Shown: positions 9,991-20,204, counted from the stretch's first letter. The stretch: 64,000 nucleotides of DNA from Membranipora membranacea (GCA_914767715.1 OU612065.1:34102001-34166000); one strand, 5' to 3'. Numbers and translations are program-made. Notes: generated by a model not told the origin, from the sequence alone.

Positions 9991-10523
9991 AAACGGAACT
10001 CAGGATTATCCTCTCCTGCTTAAATCAATTTGCTCAAAGTTTAAATTGTCAGTAGCCAATGAAATGTCATGTTTTTGATAAGTGACCAATAATATAACAG
10101 ACATCAAACTTTGACTTTTAATAGAGCTCATTGCATCCTAACTAGGTGCACTAGCTCAAGGTCACTTACTTACTTACTTACTTCCCAATTGATCCTATTC
10201 GCCGGAATAGCTGGCATAAAGGATATAATAATCAGTCTATTAGTGCGTAATCAGGGTTTTGGAGTTTCTGTGGGCGCTGCTCGGTAGTGTGACCCGCGAA
10301 AAAGAGAGTTAACATTTAGAAAATAAAAACAAAAAGTGCAGCGTCATAGGCTGTCAAAAAGAGTGACATCTGTAATTGCGGTCCCCATTTTTTCATCTCT
10401 GATCAAATTTTCAAGTCATCCGTTCAGATGATGGTCTGACGGGCACGAAAGTCCCAGTGATAGCTACATGAACATAAATAATACAGTTCAATTTACAAAT
10501 AGGTTAGAGATATTTATAGGCGG
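9991..10523. other. Probable LINE 3' flank, no gene seen
   Basis: It contains a short ttacttacttac microsatellite near 10160. The part nearest 10523 may be the 3' untranslated region of the adjacent minus-strand LINE. Nothing is coding. Confidence 0.4.
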
Positions 10524-11662
10524 TTATGGGGATGGAGGAAATATAACCTTGATGTCATGGCGTATGCGGTTGAAGTAACTGAAACGCCATGCATTTGTCC
10601 TGTGTGTCCAGCTGATGGTCTTACCTCTGGTGTTATGATCTGTAGAAAATCTAATGTAACAGTTAAGGTTCAAATCGAATAATCTGGCTTCAGTCTTTCT
10701 GAGGAAGAGTATATCTGTCGGACAAAGAAACAATGCTATGACGGTTCATACACTCAGTCACACTATCACGCTTACGTATCCAATAGATCCATCTCATAGC
10801 TTTACGTTGAACCATATCAATGGACTTACTCAGTCCTGCCTGATGTGGCGACCAAACTTGACTGGTATACTCTAATATGGGTTTGACAACCGAGTTAAAA
10901 GCAACCAGTTTCGTTTTTGTTGGAGCCTCTCTTAGATTCCGTTTAATTAATCCTAATGACCTGTTTGCCTTAGCAACTGTTTTTGTAACGTGCGTGTTCC
11001 ACTTCAAGTCTGAGTCAATATGTACACCTAGGTACTTGATGGTGCTGGCGTTGGGTATACAACTGTCACCAAGTTTGAGACGTATGGTTGGGCTAGCCTT
11101 ACCAAACTGCATATGTGCACATTTACTCAAGTTGAACTGCATGCCCCATTTGTTACCCCACTGGTATAATGCATTTATGTCATTTTGAAGGCCATCTGGC
11201 CGCTGCGATAAATTTGAGCAGAGTACAGTGTCGTCTGCGTACAGACGACATTCATAGAACTTTATTTCATCAGATATGTCATTTACATACAGAATGAACA
11301 GCAGGGGCCCCAGGACTGAGCCCTGAGGCACACCGGAATGGATATCAAACTCATAAGACATGGAACCATTTACCGCTACTCTGGATGTCCTGTTTTTAAG
11401 CCAGTCTTTTATCCAGGCAACACAATTTACATCAAAGTTAAAGTTTACAAGTTTATGCAGTAGAAGATTATGAGGAACGCGGTCAAAGGCTTTACTAAAG
11501 TCAAAGCTCACCATGTGGTAATCATTTTGTTTATCTATTGCCTCTGCAGCAAAGTGGACTACATGCAGCAACTGTGTAGTAGTGTTAAGCCCTTTTCTGA
11601 AACCACTTGATGAAAAATTATGGAGAGCAAGATGGCACAGTTTGGTACACACCAAGTAGATG
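10524..11662 (-). pseudogene. 5'-truncated CR1/Jockey-type LINE reverse transcriptase
   Basis: The main frame (about 11662-10690) carries reverse transcriptase motifs in order: GFRKGLNTTTQLL, motif A FDFSKAFDRVPH, motif B SGVPQGSVLGPLLFILYVND, motif C LYADDTVL, then IKYLGVHIDSDLKW and the thumb segment ILEYTSQVWSPHQ. The conserved D, YADD and SGxPQGS residues are all present. A frameshift near 10710-10733 moves the C-terminus to another frame, where TRGKTISWTHRTNAWRFSYF continues the family tail. The endonuclease and N-terminal half are absent. The copy is dead, but the RT core is well preserved. It differs from the LINE at 23-26 kb. Confidence 0.85.
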
Positions 11663-12222
11663 CGGTAACTGTAAATTGCTGAACAGGCTGAACGCACTGA
11701 ACAGCTGAACAGAATTTCTCAGACTAAAATTATTGTTTGTAGTCATTTCTCTGGGTGACTATCACTTCTCAAACACATTCCTCTTAACCAAATGATTTGA
11801 TGAGTAACTAAGTTCCTGTTGGCACCTAATATAACCAATTTAGGACAAGCAAATGAAGCAATCAACGTGCCATTTCTGACCAAATCTGATGGTGTTCTGG
11901 AAATTGGACACCAGAAACATTATCCAGCTCATTCTTCCATCTAGCCAGTCTTTACAAGCTTTGTTTATAGGGGGAGGGGGGGGGGGGGCTACTTTCCATC
12001 CATTCACTAGTAGTGTAACGACGAGAAATTTACTGTGAATATAATTGAAAGAAACCAAGGTGAATGCAAACTTAAAATAAATAATTTAATGAGAAGAATA
12101 TAAAGCATTGCCCATGGTTATGCAAAATTAGCCAATCATGTAAAGAATCAAAAAAATAGTAGTCAGAGAAATTCTGTTCAGCTGTTTAGTCTGTTCAGCC
12201 TGTTCAGCAATTTACAGTTACC
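11663..12222. mobile_element. 560-bp MITE with ~60-bp TIRs and 10-bp target duplication
   Basis: The left end starts GGTAACTGTAAATTGCTGAA and the right end is its inverted copy. The terminal repeats run about 60 bases with few mismatches and contain internal ctgaacag units. Both flanks carry caagtagatg (11653-11662 and 12223-12232). A 9-11 bp duplication with long terminal repeats points to a Mutator-like group. The interior has no transposase. It sits at the 5' edge of the truncated LINE. Confidence 0.8.
11976..11988. repeat. Run of 13 G, extended by ggggga on the left
   Basis: A homopurine stretch inside the MITE interior. It may vary in length or be an assembly-sensitive site. Confidence 0.8.
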
Positions 12223-12232
12223 CAAGTAGATG

Positions 12233-12508
12233 TCATTGTCAAATTAGTCATCATGAATCCAAATGAACTTTTGCATTGGATAGAGGAATGGTTTGACTAT
12301 TGTAGCCAAAATAAGCTTCACTGTATAGTTTGTATCTATGCACTACGTCATAACTTAGTGTGAATGTTAGTCACGTGCATATTATTTAGTCACGCCCACT
12401 TGATGTGCGCTCTTAGTGAGCAGTTTATTATTATTGTCAGTAGTGATTAGAAGTGTATCATCGTATGCAAGCAATAAAAGAAATGATCCATCAAAACAAA
12501 AGGGCACG
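12233..12508. other. No recognisable feature
   Basis: I looked here for an upstream continuation of the truncated LINE and found stops in every plausible frame. Confidence 0.45.
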
Positions 12509-12652
12509 GATAATAAATGTATTGTAAGAAACAATAAGGTATAAGGAATCAGGATCAAGGAATCAGGAATAAGGAATAACTGATAATAAATGTATTGTAA
12601 GAAACAATAAGGTATAAGGAATCAGGATCAAGGAATCAGGAATAAGGAATAA
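12509..12652. repeat. 73-bp tandem duplication with gaatcaggat subrepeats
   Basis: Two nearly identical units start at 12509 and 12582 (gataataaatgtattgtaag). Each ends in a run of related aaggaatcagg words, and a tract rich in cggaa words follows to about 12745. Confidence 0.8.
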
Positions 12653-12745
12653 GAATTTCCGTATAACGGAATACGGAAACGGATCCTGCGGAAAGCGGAA
12701 CCCTTGATATACGGAAACTTCAGTTTCGGGAATACGGAATCCCGT

Positions 12746-13263
12746 TTTCGCCGGAGAACAGGATTTCTTGTTTTAAAACGGAAACTGATCACACTATATA
12801 TATATACCTGCAAGTTTGAAAATGATGGAAGTATGTGGAGCTACTACAGAAGGCTGTAATGGAGGACACACCACACTTATTTATTAGAAATGGTCACAGT
12901 TTTGTAAATTGGAGCCCCTTTGACTCGTCACAGGGGGAGCAGAAGGCTGCCTCCTGAATCATCACCTCTCAACAGAGTTAACAAGTATGTACTATGGGTG
13001 TTGGCCTATCTTGAAATATTGTTTTGAAAGTTCATGGCTGTTCTTTGGTTTCAAACAAAGCATGAGGGGGAAAGTAGGACCTCTAATATACATTAAAATT
13101 CTTCTATAAAAAATTGAGCTTATTTACTATATATATAACTATAACTGTTAACTGTTAGGTCTTACATACAGCATTTTGTGCTACTCTAAGAGATATCAGA
13201 TCAGTGTTGCCTCTCTCAAATTTACATTAGCTTGATCAGGCTTCATCATCTATGAAATGATCC
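12746..13263. other. No recognisable feature
   Basis: AT-rich, with a tatatatata run near 12795. No coding segment or inverted repeat is evident. Confidence 0.45.
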
Positions 13264-13271
13264 TACTAGTA

Positions 13272-13686
13272 CAGTGGCGTATATTAGCACTCACGTCCCA
13301 CAGTTTTCCGTGAGTGGCTGAATAGCTCAGTGTGTAGAGCATTCGCCTTATAATAACTGTTAATAAGATTGTTGTGGGTTCGAATCCCATCAAGGACAGT
13401 TTTTTTTCAAATGGGTGCTTTATAACTGGAGCATTTTTACCGTAATCTTCTACTGCTATTGAGTTGTTTTCTGAAAGTACCCAACAGCTCAGTGAGCTAT
13501 TGAAATACCTCTCTGCTTGCACTATTTTGCTACCGATATGCAAAAATTTCCGTGGTGGGAGGGCGCTTAAGCGCCCCTCCCACACCCTCCCCGCCACGCC
13601 TACGGCGTGTGGATCGAGCTGCGCCCGATTATTATGCTCATCTCTGAAAAGTCAGTGAGTGAAATTTTTTAGAATATACGCCCCTG
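13272..13686. mobile_element. hAT-type MITE with 8-bp target duplication
   Basis: The termini are CAGTGGCGTATATT on the left and its complement, with one mismatch, on the right. The flanks are tactagta on both sides (13264-13271 and 13687-13694). CAGTGGCG ends with an 8-bp duplication are typical of the hAT superfamily. No transposase is encoded. The interior carries a tRNA-like Pol III promoter and a GC-rich segment (13550-13620) with short hairpins. Confidence 0.85.
13316..13400 (+). promoter_or_regulatory. tRNA-like A and B boxes inside the hAT MITE
   Basis: An A-box-like tagctcagtgtgtagagca is followed by a B-box-like gggttcgaatccc, then a T-run at 13401-13408 that could end Pol III transcripts. 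The acceptor and anticodon arms do not pair properly, so this is a tRNA-derived sequence, not a working tRNA. A SINE captured by the MITE fits best. Confidence 0.6.
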
Positions 13687-13699
13687 TACTAGTATGAAA

Positions 13700-15109
13700 G
13701 TGGTTAGGCAAATACTATATATTAACTGCATATTCTGTAATAACTAACATAAGAAATCTTGTGTTTGTAGATATCCATGCGGGCCCTTACTCATTACAAC
13801 CTCAGCTATTGATTTCTCTGACTCGTACCACAGAATACAAAATTATTTTGGTCCGATGGTCAGACTAACATGCTGTACTATAGCTGTGTAACGAAGTCAG
13901 GTTCAAGCTGTGGTGGCCCGGACTAAACTGATAATGATAATATCCTAGTCTTCTGAAACGGCCTCGTGTAAAACAACTACATAGTAATTAAGCTGCAAGT
14001 TGGGTCAGGTATGTACCAAAATTAATTGGTGTATTATTCATTTTATCCCAGTCGAGCATGATTGATAATGTAATGTGGTGTGAGCTTCACCAGTCACCAT
14101 CTAGCCATAAAAAAAGCAAATAATATTAACCGGCAATGAAGAAACAGGGAGCTTGCCTGATGCTGCCCTAAAGCTATGCGTAGAGCGCAGTGAGCAAAAA
14201 GTGAGTTTTAGATTTTAACTGATAATATCATGACATATGATATCAAACACTTCTCTTTGAATTTGAATGTGATATTTTCTGTTTTTTTAGTTACGCAGTA
14301 CCAGAAGTCACAGCACAATCCTAGTGATAGCTGTTATGCAACAGTGATGGCTTGATAGTTAGCTTACTGTCATTAACAACGTACATTGCCACTACGATTG
14401 GATAGGAACTGCTTTATGTCCCGGATGGTCTACCATCACATGTGTATTCACAGCCATGAATGCTCACACTTCAGTATTAATCCACCTGAGCCGTTACTAT
14501 TCTCTCAGGCCTTTTTTTCTGCCTCTCATTTTGCCGCTTTTTCAGGCCCCATAATATACAAATAAGTTCATTGAATACACGTGTAAACACCATCAACGGT
14601 CTCTTCTCTGAACCATTACCTTTATTTGAATGCGCATATAATATGTTATCTGATTGGATCACCTTATCACTCTAACAGTGCAATGATCACATAAACAGAG
14701 TATTTGCAAGCATCATTTAGTAAGTAAAAGCATCACTGCGTGCATTTGTGCATAATCACTCAATTATCCAGGATCAGTCGCACCACCATGGTAATAATCA
14801 CTAAGTTTGAACTTGGTGGCTCCCAGCTCTCCGGAACCTCTGTCTCAATCTGGAAATCGTTCAGGCCATGATCTAGCCTGGTGTCTCTTCTAGAACAAAA
14901 TCCCCTCCTTTGTTCAGTCGGGGACAAACTCCCTGCTCCCCTCCCTGTTCCCTTCCCACTCTCCCTGCTCATATGTCCCAAACTCTCTGCTGGGATTGGA
15001 GTTGTCCTCCACCATTTGCCAAAGTGCAAGAGAGGATAACTGTTCATCAAAGTTTTGACTTTTTGTTACAAAGAACATCATTGGCCGAAATTATGTTATC
15101 AGACACATT
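13700..15109. other. No recognisable gene
   Basis: Frames are short and motif-free on both strands. A splice-bounded exon cannot be excluded, but I have no support for one. Confidence 0.4.
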
Positions 15110-15145
15110 GAAGGTTCGGTTTTTTAAAGGTTCGTAGCTTGTGAG

Positions 15146-15509
15146 CATACTGACTCTCGTGATCTGACTGGGCATGTAGATCACTGATAAACTAGGCTAT
15201 CATTACCACAAAGAGAATGTCGTAAGGCTAAGTATGTATCATGCGTGACTTGAATTTGCGCATGTGCGAGAACAATGAGTTTAGTCTGGGTTCTGATTGC
15301 AATTTTGGTCTGGGGAGATAGGACACCCCCTGCATAAATTGCCAGTCAAGTTTAGCTAATAGTGACAATAGAAGATAACTCTTTCTAACAATTCCGCACG
15401 CATTTGTGAGTGTGCCACCAGAGCAGGTAGCCAATCAGATGGCTTCGGAATTCCGAGGCTCAATTTTGCAGAGATCAGCTCATGCCCAGAGCTGAGCATG
15501 CGCAGAATG
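15146..15509 (+). mobile_element. 364-bp element with 9-bp target duplication, copy 1
   Basis: It begins catactgactctcg and ends gcgcagaatg. The flanks repeat gcttgtgag (15137-15145 and 15510-15518). An inverted copy of the same 364-bp length lies at 62736-63099 with a different 9-bp duplication. Only the outermost bases (CATnCTG) are inverted repeats. There is no transposase, so it is a short non-autonomous DNA element of uncertain superfamily. Confidence 0.8.
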
Positions 15510-15694
15510 GCTTGTGAGTTCGTGGTTCGGTTTTTCATACCTACCGAAGTTTGGCTCGGGCCAAGTTGTCCTTGAAATATTTTAGGCGTACATAGATACC
15601 AGTCACATAAATAGTACTTTCTGAATGAGGACAAAGGAGGACAGTTAGATGGTGTGTATCATGAAACCTACCACCTCGAAATAAGAAAAGGAGA

Positions 15695-15755
15695 ATGTTG
15701 GGTACTACTGAGTGTATGGAGAGTCCATCCACAAGCTCAGGACAACATAGTCATG
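15695..15755 (+). CDS. Proposed exon 1 of LRR gene (start codon)
   Basis: It opens at ATG 15695 (A at -3), with an in-frame stop upstream at 15662. A second in-frame ATG lies at 15716 in weaker context. The peptide is MLGTTECMESPSTSSGQHSH: polar, Ser-rich, without a signal peptide. It ends in phase 1 before a good donor, G|gtgagt, at 15756. Its phase matches the acceptor of the next exon. Identification rests on phase compatibility and composition, not on homology. Confidence 0.5.
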
Positions 15756-15978
15756 GTGAGTTGAAAATCAAGCTAAGAGTGAACTAGCCTCTAGGTGGCT
15801 TCCTCTGAAAGTTGCAAAAGAGTAATTGAATTGATTAATTATCCACATTTCTGTTTCATTCTCCTTTGTCAGGTTTATTTAGAATTGGGCATCAAGTGAA
15901 CCTTATAATAGTTGGCTGAATAATAATGCTGTTCATGATGAATGTTATAACCTAAGTTATTATGTATTGATTGTTCAG

Positions 15979-16071
15979 ATGCCCATCCCAACTATTCTTC
16001 TTATACAGAACATGGTGAGCCGCCGACCTCGCCCTCCCCTGAACTGATATTGCAGATTGACCAACAAAAAG
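15979..16071 (+). CDS. Proposed exon 2 of LRR gene
   Basis: 93 bases between ttgttcag and gtaattt, phase 1 at both ends, open throughout. The residues include AHPNYSSYTEHGEPPTSPSP followed by ELILQIDQQK, a low-complexity Pro/Ser linker then a short amphipathic stretch. The other two frames hit stops, which supports this reading. Splicing straight to the first LRR exon would break the frame, so an intervening exon of length 1 modulo 3 is required. Confidence 0.5.
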
Positions 16072-16105
16072 GTAATTTCAGGATATACACATTGAGGTCA
16101 CATGA

Positions 16106-16256
16106 TGCCTGTCTTGACAAGCTTTGTTTGTTGCAAGGGAGGGCTAGCTTGTCGAATCATGCTTTCGCATTCCCAAAAAGGGAGGACAACTCGTGACTCA
16201 AAAATCTTTTCTCCTGATTCCCGACCCCTACCAACAAAGGTTGTCAAGACTGGCTA
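16106..16256. mobile_element. Palindromic MITE, diverged copy
   Basis: The ends tgcctgtcttgacaagcttt and aaaggttgtcaagactggct are inverted relatives. The same termini bound tighter 105-bp copies at 50467-50571 and 58218-58322. It lies within the second intron of the proposed gene. Confidence 0.65.
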
Positions 16257-16656
16257 AATTCATCCTCAGTCAAATCACTATGCAGGATCCTTTAAATTTA
16301 TTAAAATTAAATTACATTGAAAATATACAGAAGTTTTTACACCTAAAGAACTCATTTTTTCTTGAGCAATGTGACAAGGCTCAGATATTTAATAATATCG
16401 TAATGTGTTTCAACTGTAGTATTTACTAACTCTAACCTTGCTTTGGAGCCTCATACTTTGTAGTTATCTTGTCTTGGTTCATGTATTATCTAGTACCACG
16501 GCGTGCCTTATAGCGAGTTATGCTAATTTACCCATCTCGTCAGTTCGCGGGTTTTTCTCGTTCCTATTATTCTATATAACTGAAGAGACAAGTCGTCTTT
16601 TCACAATTTTCACCCTCCCGCCCTAAATTACTACCTTATGTTACTGTATTTCTCAG

Positions 16657-16666
16657 TGTGTGAAAG
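16657..16666 (+). CDS. Proposed 10-base microexon of LRR gene
   Basis: A strong acceptor (ttactgtatttctcag) precedes TGTGTGAAAG and a donor gtgact. Ten bases convert phase 1 to phase 2 and add V-C-E plus the first two bases of S, joining the leader to the first LRR exon as VCES-MCTMVNL. This mirrors LPES-MCTMVNL at every later junction. Without the splice the frame meets TGA at once. Attractive but untested. Confidence 0.4.
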
Positions 16667-16964
16667 GTGACTTGGGTGCATGTGTGGTTGGTGCTAAATT
16701 TTCCGCCGAATTTTCTCCTTTAAAGTTCTTGCCCTGCCCATGCTCTTCTCCAGCAACTTACTGTACTTACTTAAATGTTGTATTTCTAACTAATTGAGGG
16801 TTAACCAGGAAATGGCGTATTAGTCGCCCCCCTCCTATAGGGGAACCCCCAGCTATCTTGTTAATCATTGGGGTAAGAAAAAATGATATCTAAAATACAC
16901 ATCAAACTGGCTAAAATGTTAGTGTATATCCTACCTTGACAACACAAAAAGATGTGTGCATCAG

Positions 16965-17030
16965 TGGTATGACTTTAGCTTGGCATGCAGAGGCTCCCAG
17001 GTTCTACTCCCGATTGGGGAAGGGATTTTT
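16965..17030 (+). repeat. tRNA-like relic (possible SINE head)
   Basis: The stretch agtggtatgactttagcttg, then gcatgcagaggc and a B-box-like ggttctactccc, resembles a decayed tRNA-Ala-type sequence. The arms do not fold cleanly, so no tRNA is called. Confidence 0.35.
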
Positions 17031-17203
17031 GTAGTTGAGTTAAAAGCTTGAAATTCTCTCATCTTGGACAAACTTACCAGAAATTAGCGGGCCTAAAATC
17101 AGTGAATAATTAAGAGTAGTAAAAAAGGTTGGAGTTGTGGCCTCCGCAAATTAGGAGCCCGCGAATTATTTTTTGGTAAAGACTATGTTATATTATATTA
17201 CAG

Positions 17204-17344
17204 CATGTGTACAATGGTTAACCTCACGGAGCTGAATGTGAGAAGTAACAGGAGCCTGAAGAGATTACCAGACTGGATCTGTAAGTTGGAGAACTTGACA
17301 AAGTTAGATGTGTCAGACTGTAGTCTACAGGAACTGCCAGAGAG
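17204..17344 (+). CDS. LRR exon 1 of tandem array (type 1)
   Basis: 141 bases, phase 2 at both ends (starts C, ends AG). It encodes two LRRs: LTELNVRSNRSLKRLPDWIC and LTKLDVSDCSLQELPE, preceded by MCTMVN. The junction codon AG|C gives S, making the LPES-MC repeat step. The acceptor is tattatattacag and the donor gtaaat. The intron that follows is the type with cgctgatcaattagc. Confidence 0.85.
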
Positions 17345-17581
17345 GTAAATAGCGCTGATCAATTAGCATGAATATTTGTTTGCGATGATTGATGTGGACT
17401 AAAATGCCAGAAATTGGACAGCTAATGACCTCTGTGACAGTTCTCAAAGTTTTGAACAAGATAAAATGTAATATGAAGGTAACGTAAATAGTGGTGAAGT
17501 CATGACAATTTCAGATGATGTGAGGTGAATTTTTGGTAACAAAATGAACCTATGAAGATTTACTGACCTTATATATTACAG

Positions 17582-17722
17582 CATGTGTACAATGGTTAAC
17601 CTCACGGAGCTGAATGTGAGTGGTCGCTGGAGCCTGAAGAGATTACCAGACGGGATATGTAAGATGAAGAGCTTGACAAAGTTAGATGTGTCAGACTGTA
17701 GGCTACAGGAACTGCCAGAGAG
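17582..17722 (+). CDS. LRR exon 2 of tandem array (type 1)
   Basis: 141 bases, phase 2-2. The variable part of the first LRR is NVSGRWSLKRLPDGICKMKS; the second is DVSDCRLQEL. The following intron is the second intron type (cagacgtgttgatccatgcc), shared with exons 3 and 9. Confidence 0.85.
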
Positions 17723-17956
17723 GTAAATCAGACGTGTTGATCCATGCCCATTTCTCTCTGTTTTTGCTGTTATTTCCGCCTTGTCAGTTAGATGTGTCAA
17801 TTTATTTAATATAATATCAAATTGAGGTTGATTTGTAAAATCCGAATGCAAGCTCTATAAAATTGATCCTCAAGTCATGACAATTTCAGATGATGTGAGG
17901 TGAAATTCTGGTAACAAAATGAAACTATGAAGATTTACTGACCTTATATATTACAG

Positions 17957-18097
17957 CATGTGTACAATGGTTAACCTCACAGAGCTGAATGTATGTGGTA
18001 ATGAGGACCTGAAGAGATTACCAGACTGGATCTGTAAGATGAAGAGCTTGACAAAGTTAGATGTGTCATACTGTAGTCTACAGGAACTGCCAGAGAG
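17957..18097 (+). CDS. LRR exon 3 of tandem array (type 1)
   Basis: 141 bases, phase 2-2. The first LRR carries NVCGNEDLKRLPDWICKMKS and the second DVSYCSLQEL. The exon-plus-intron block 17890-18290 closely matches the preceding block, so 2 and 3 are a recent pair. Confidence 0.85.
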
Positions 18098-18317
18098 GTA
18101 AATCAGACGTGTTGATCCATGCCCATTTCTCTCTGTTTTTGCTGTTATTTCCGCCTTGTCAGTTAGATGTGTCAATTTATTTAATATAATATCAAATTGA
18201 GGTTGATTTGTCAAATCCGAATGCAAGCTCTATAAAATTGATCCTCAAGGCATGACAATTTCGGATGATGTGAGGTGAATTTCTGGGAACAAAATGAAAC
18301 TATGAAGATTTACTGAT

Positions 18318-18345
18318 CTTATATATTACATATGTACATGAATAT
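18318..18345 (+). pseudogene. Deleted LRR exon (scar)
   Basis: The intron 3' end (gatcttatatattaca) runs directly into the start of a following intron (catgaatatttgtttgcgat) through tatgta. The acceptor AG, the whole 141-bp exon and its donor are missing, while the intron halves on both sides remain. A one-step deletion of an array member explains this. Confidence 0.7.
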
Positions 18346-18551
18346 TTGTTTGCGATGATTTATGTGCACTAAAATGCCAAGCATTGGACAGCTAATGACC
18401 TTTGAGACAGTTCTCAAAGTTTTGAACAAGATAAAATGTAATATGAAGGTAATGTAAATAGTTGTGAAGTCATGACAATTTCAGATGATGTGAGGTGAAT
18501 TTCTGGTAACAAAATGAACCTATGAAGATTTACTGACCTTATATATTACAG

Positions 18552-18692
18552 CATGTGTACAATGGTTAACCTCACGGAGCTGAATGTATGTGGTAATGAG
18601 GACCTGAAGAGTTTACCAGACTGGATCTGTAAGTTGGAGAGCTTGACAAAGTTAGATGTGTCATCCTGCGGTCTGGAGGAACTACCAGAGAG
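18552..18692 (+). CDS. LRR exon 4 of tandem array (type 1)
   Basis: 141 bases, phase 2-2. The first LRR is NVCGNEDLKSLPDWICKLES, nearly exon 3 with R to S; the second is DVSSCGLEEL. It is the first exon with the CGLEEL ending that continues through exon 8, so it looks chimeric between subfamilies. Confidence 0.85.
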
Positions 18693-18929
18693 GTAAATAG
18701 CGCTGATCAATTAGCATGAATATTTGTTTGCGATGATTGATGTGGACTAAAATGCCAGAAATTGGACAGCTAATGACCTTTGAGACAGTTCTCAAAGTTT
18801 TGAACAAGATAAAATGTAATATGAAGGTAACGTAAATAGTTGTGAAGTCATGACAATTTCAGATGATGTGAAGTGAATTTCTGGTAACAAAATGAACCTA
18901 TGAAGATTTACTGACCTTATATATTACAG

Positions 18930-19070
18930 CATGTGTACAATGGTAAACCTCACGGAGCTGAATGTGATAAGTAACCTGAGCCTGAGGAGATTACCAGACG
19001 GGATCTGTGAGATGAAGAGCTTGACAAAGTTAGATGTGTCATACTGCGGTCTGGAGGAACTACCAGAGAG
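18930..19070 (+). CDS. LRR exon 5 of tandem array (type 1)
   Basis: 141 bases, phase 2-2. Variable part NVISNLSLRRLPDGICEMKS; second LRR DVSYCGLEEL. It is identical to exon 6 in coding sequence, and the intron between them repeats almost exactly. Confidence 0.85.
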
Positions 19071-19307
19071 GTAAATAGCGCTGATCAATTAGCATGAATA
19101 TTTGTTTGCGATGATTGATGTGGACTAAAATGCCAGAAATTGGACAGCTAATGACCTCTGTGACAGTTCTCAAAGTTTTGAACAAGATAAAATGTAATAT
19201 GAAGGTAACGTAAATAGTTGTGAAGTCATGACAATTTCAGATGATGTGAAGTGAATTTCTGGTAACAAAATGAACCTATGAAGATTTACTGACCTTATAT
19301 ATTACAG

Positions 19308-19448
19308 CATGTGTACAATGGTAAACCTCACGGAGCTGAATGTGATAAGTAACCTGAGCCTGAGGAGATTACCAGACGGGATCTGTGAGATGAAGAGCTT
19401 GACAAAGTTAGATGTGTCATACTGCGGTCTGGAGGAACTACCAGAGAG
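19308..19448 (+). CDS. LRR exon 6 of tandem array (type 1)
   Basis: The same 141-base coding sequence as exon 5, the product of a 378-bp unit duplication. Its donor is gtgaat where the neighbours have gtaaat, a single change that keeps a usable site. Confidence 0.85.
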
Positions 19449-19685
19449 GTGAATAGAGCTGATCAATTAGCATGAATATTTGTTTGCGATGATTGATGTG
19501 GACTAAAATGCCAGAAATTGGACAGCTAATGACCTCTGTGACAGTTCTCAAAGTTTTGAACAAGATAAAATGTAATATGAAGGTAACGTAAATAGTTGTG
19601 AAGTCATGACAATTTCAGATGATGTGAGGTGAATTTCTGGTAACAAAATGAACCTATGAAGATTTACTGATCTTATATATTACAG

Positions 19686-19826
19686 CATGTGTACAATGGT
19701 TAACCTCACGGAGCTGAAAGTGAGAAGTAACAGGAGCCTGAGGAGATTACCAGACGGGATCTGTGAGATGAAGAGCTTGACAAAGTTAGATGTGTCATAC
19801 TGCGGTCTGGAGGAACTACCAGAGAG
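19686..19826 (+). CDS. LRR exon 7 of tandem array (type 1)
   Basis: 141 bases, phase 2-2. The first LRR is KVRSNRSLRRLPDGICEMKS, combining the RSNRS patch of exon 1 with the downstream part of exons 5 and 6. The second LRR is DVSYCGLEEL. The mosaic suggests gene conversion or unequal crossing-over. Confidence 0.85.
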
Positions 19827-20063
19827 GTAAATAGCGCTGATCAATTAGCATGAATATTTGTTTGCGATGATTTATGTGCACTTAAATGCCAAGCATTGGA
19901 CAGCTAATGACCTTTGAGACAGCTCTCAAAGTTTTGAACAGGATAAAATGCAATATAAAGGTAACGTAAATAGTTGTGAAGTCATGACAATTTCAGATGA
20001 TGTGAAGTGAATTTCTGGTAACAAAATGAACCTATGAAGATTTACTGACCTTATATATTACAG

Positions 20064-20204
20064 CATGTGTACAATGGTAAACCTCACGGAGCTGAATGTG
20101 AGTTGTAACCTGAGCCTGAGGAGATTACCAGAGTGGATCTGTAAGTTGGAGAGCTTGACAAAGTTAGATGTGTCATACTGCGGTCTGGAGGAACTACCAG
20201 AGAG
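20064..20204 (+). CDS. LRR exon 8 of tandem array (type 1)
   Basis: 141 bases, phase 2-2. Variable part NVSCNLSLRRLPEWICKLES, with E for D in the LP[DE] position; second LRR DVSYCGLEEL. Confidence 0.85.

Noticed and set aside
10877-11188. 103-codon plus-strand frame
   Set aside because: Antisense shadow of the LINE reverse transcriptase, which has clear catalytic motifs on the minus strand.
13250-13597. 115-codon minus frame with a MGFEPTT-like peptide
   Set aside because: This peptide pattern is the usual translation of tRNA-derived sequence; the stretch is a hAT MITE with a tRNA-like core.
17576-18226. Two near-identical 91-codon minus frames (17576-17851 and 17951-18226)
   Set aside because: They are antisense to two duplicated LRR exons and their introns; the sense strand has the LRR pattern and splice sites.
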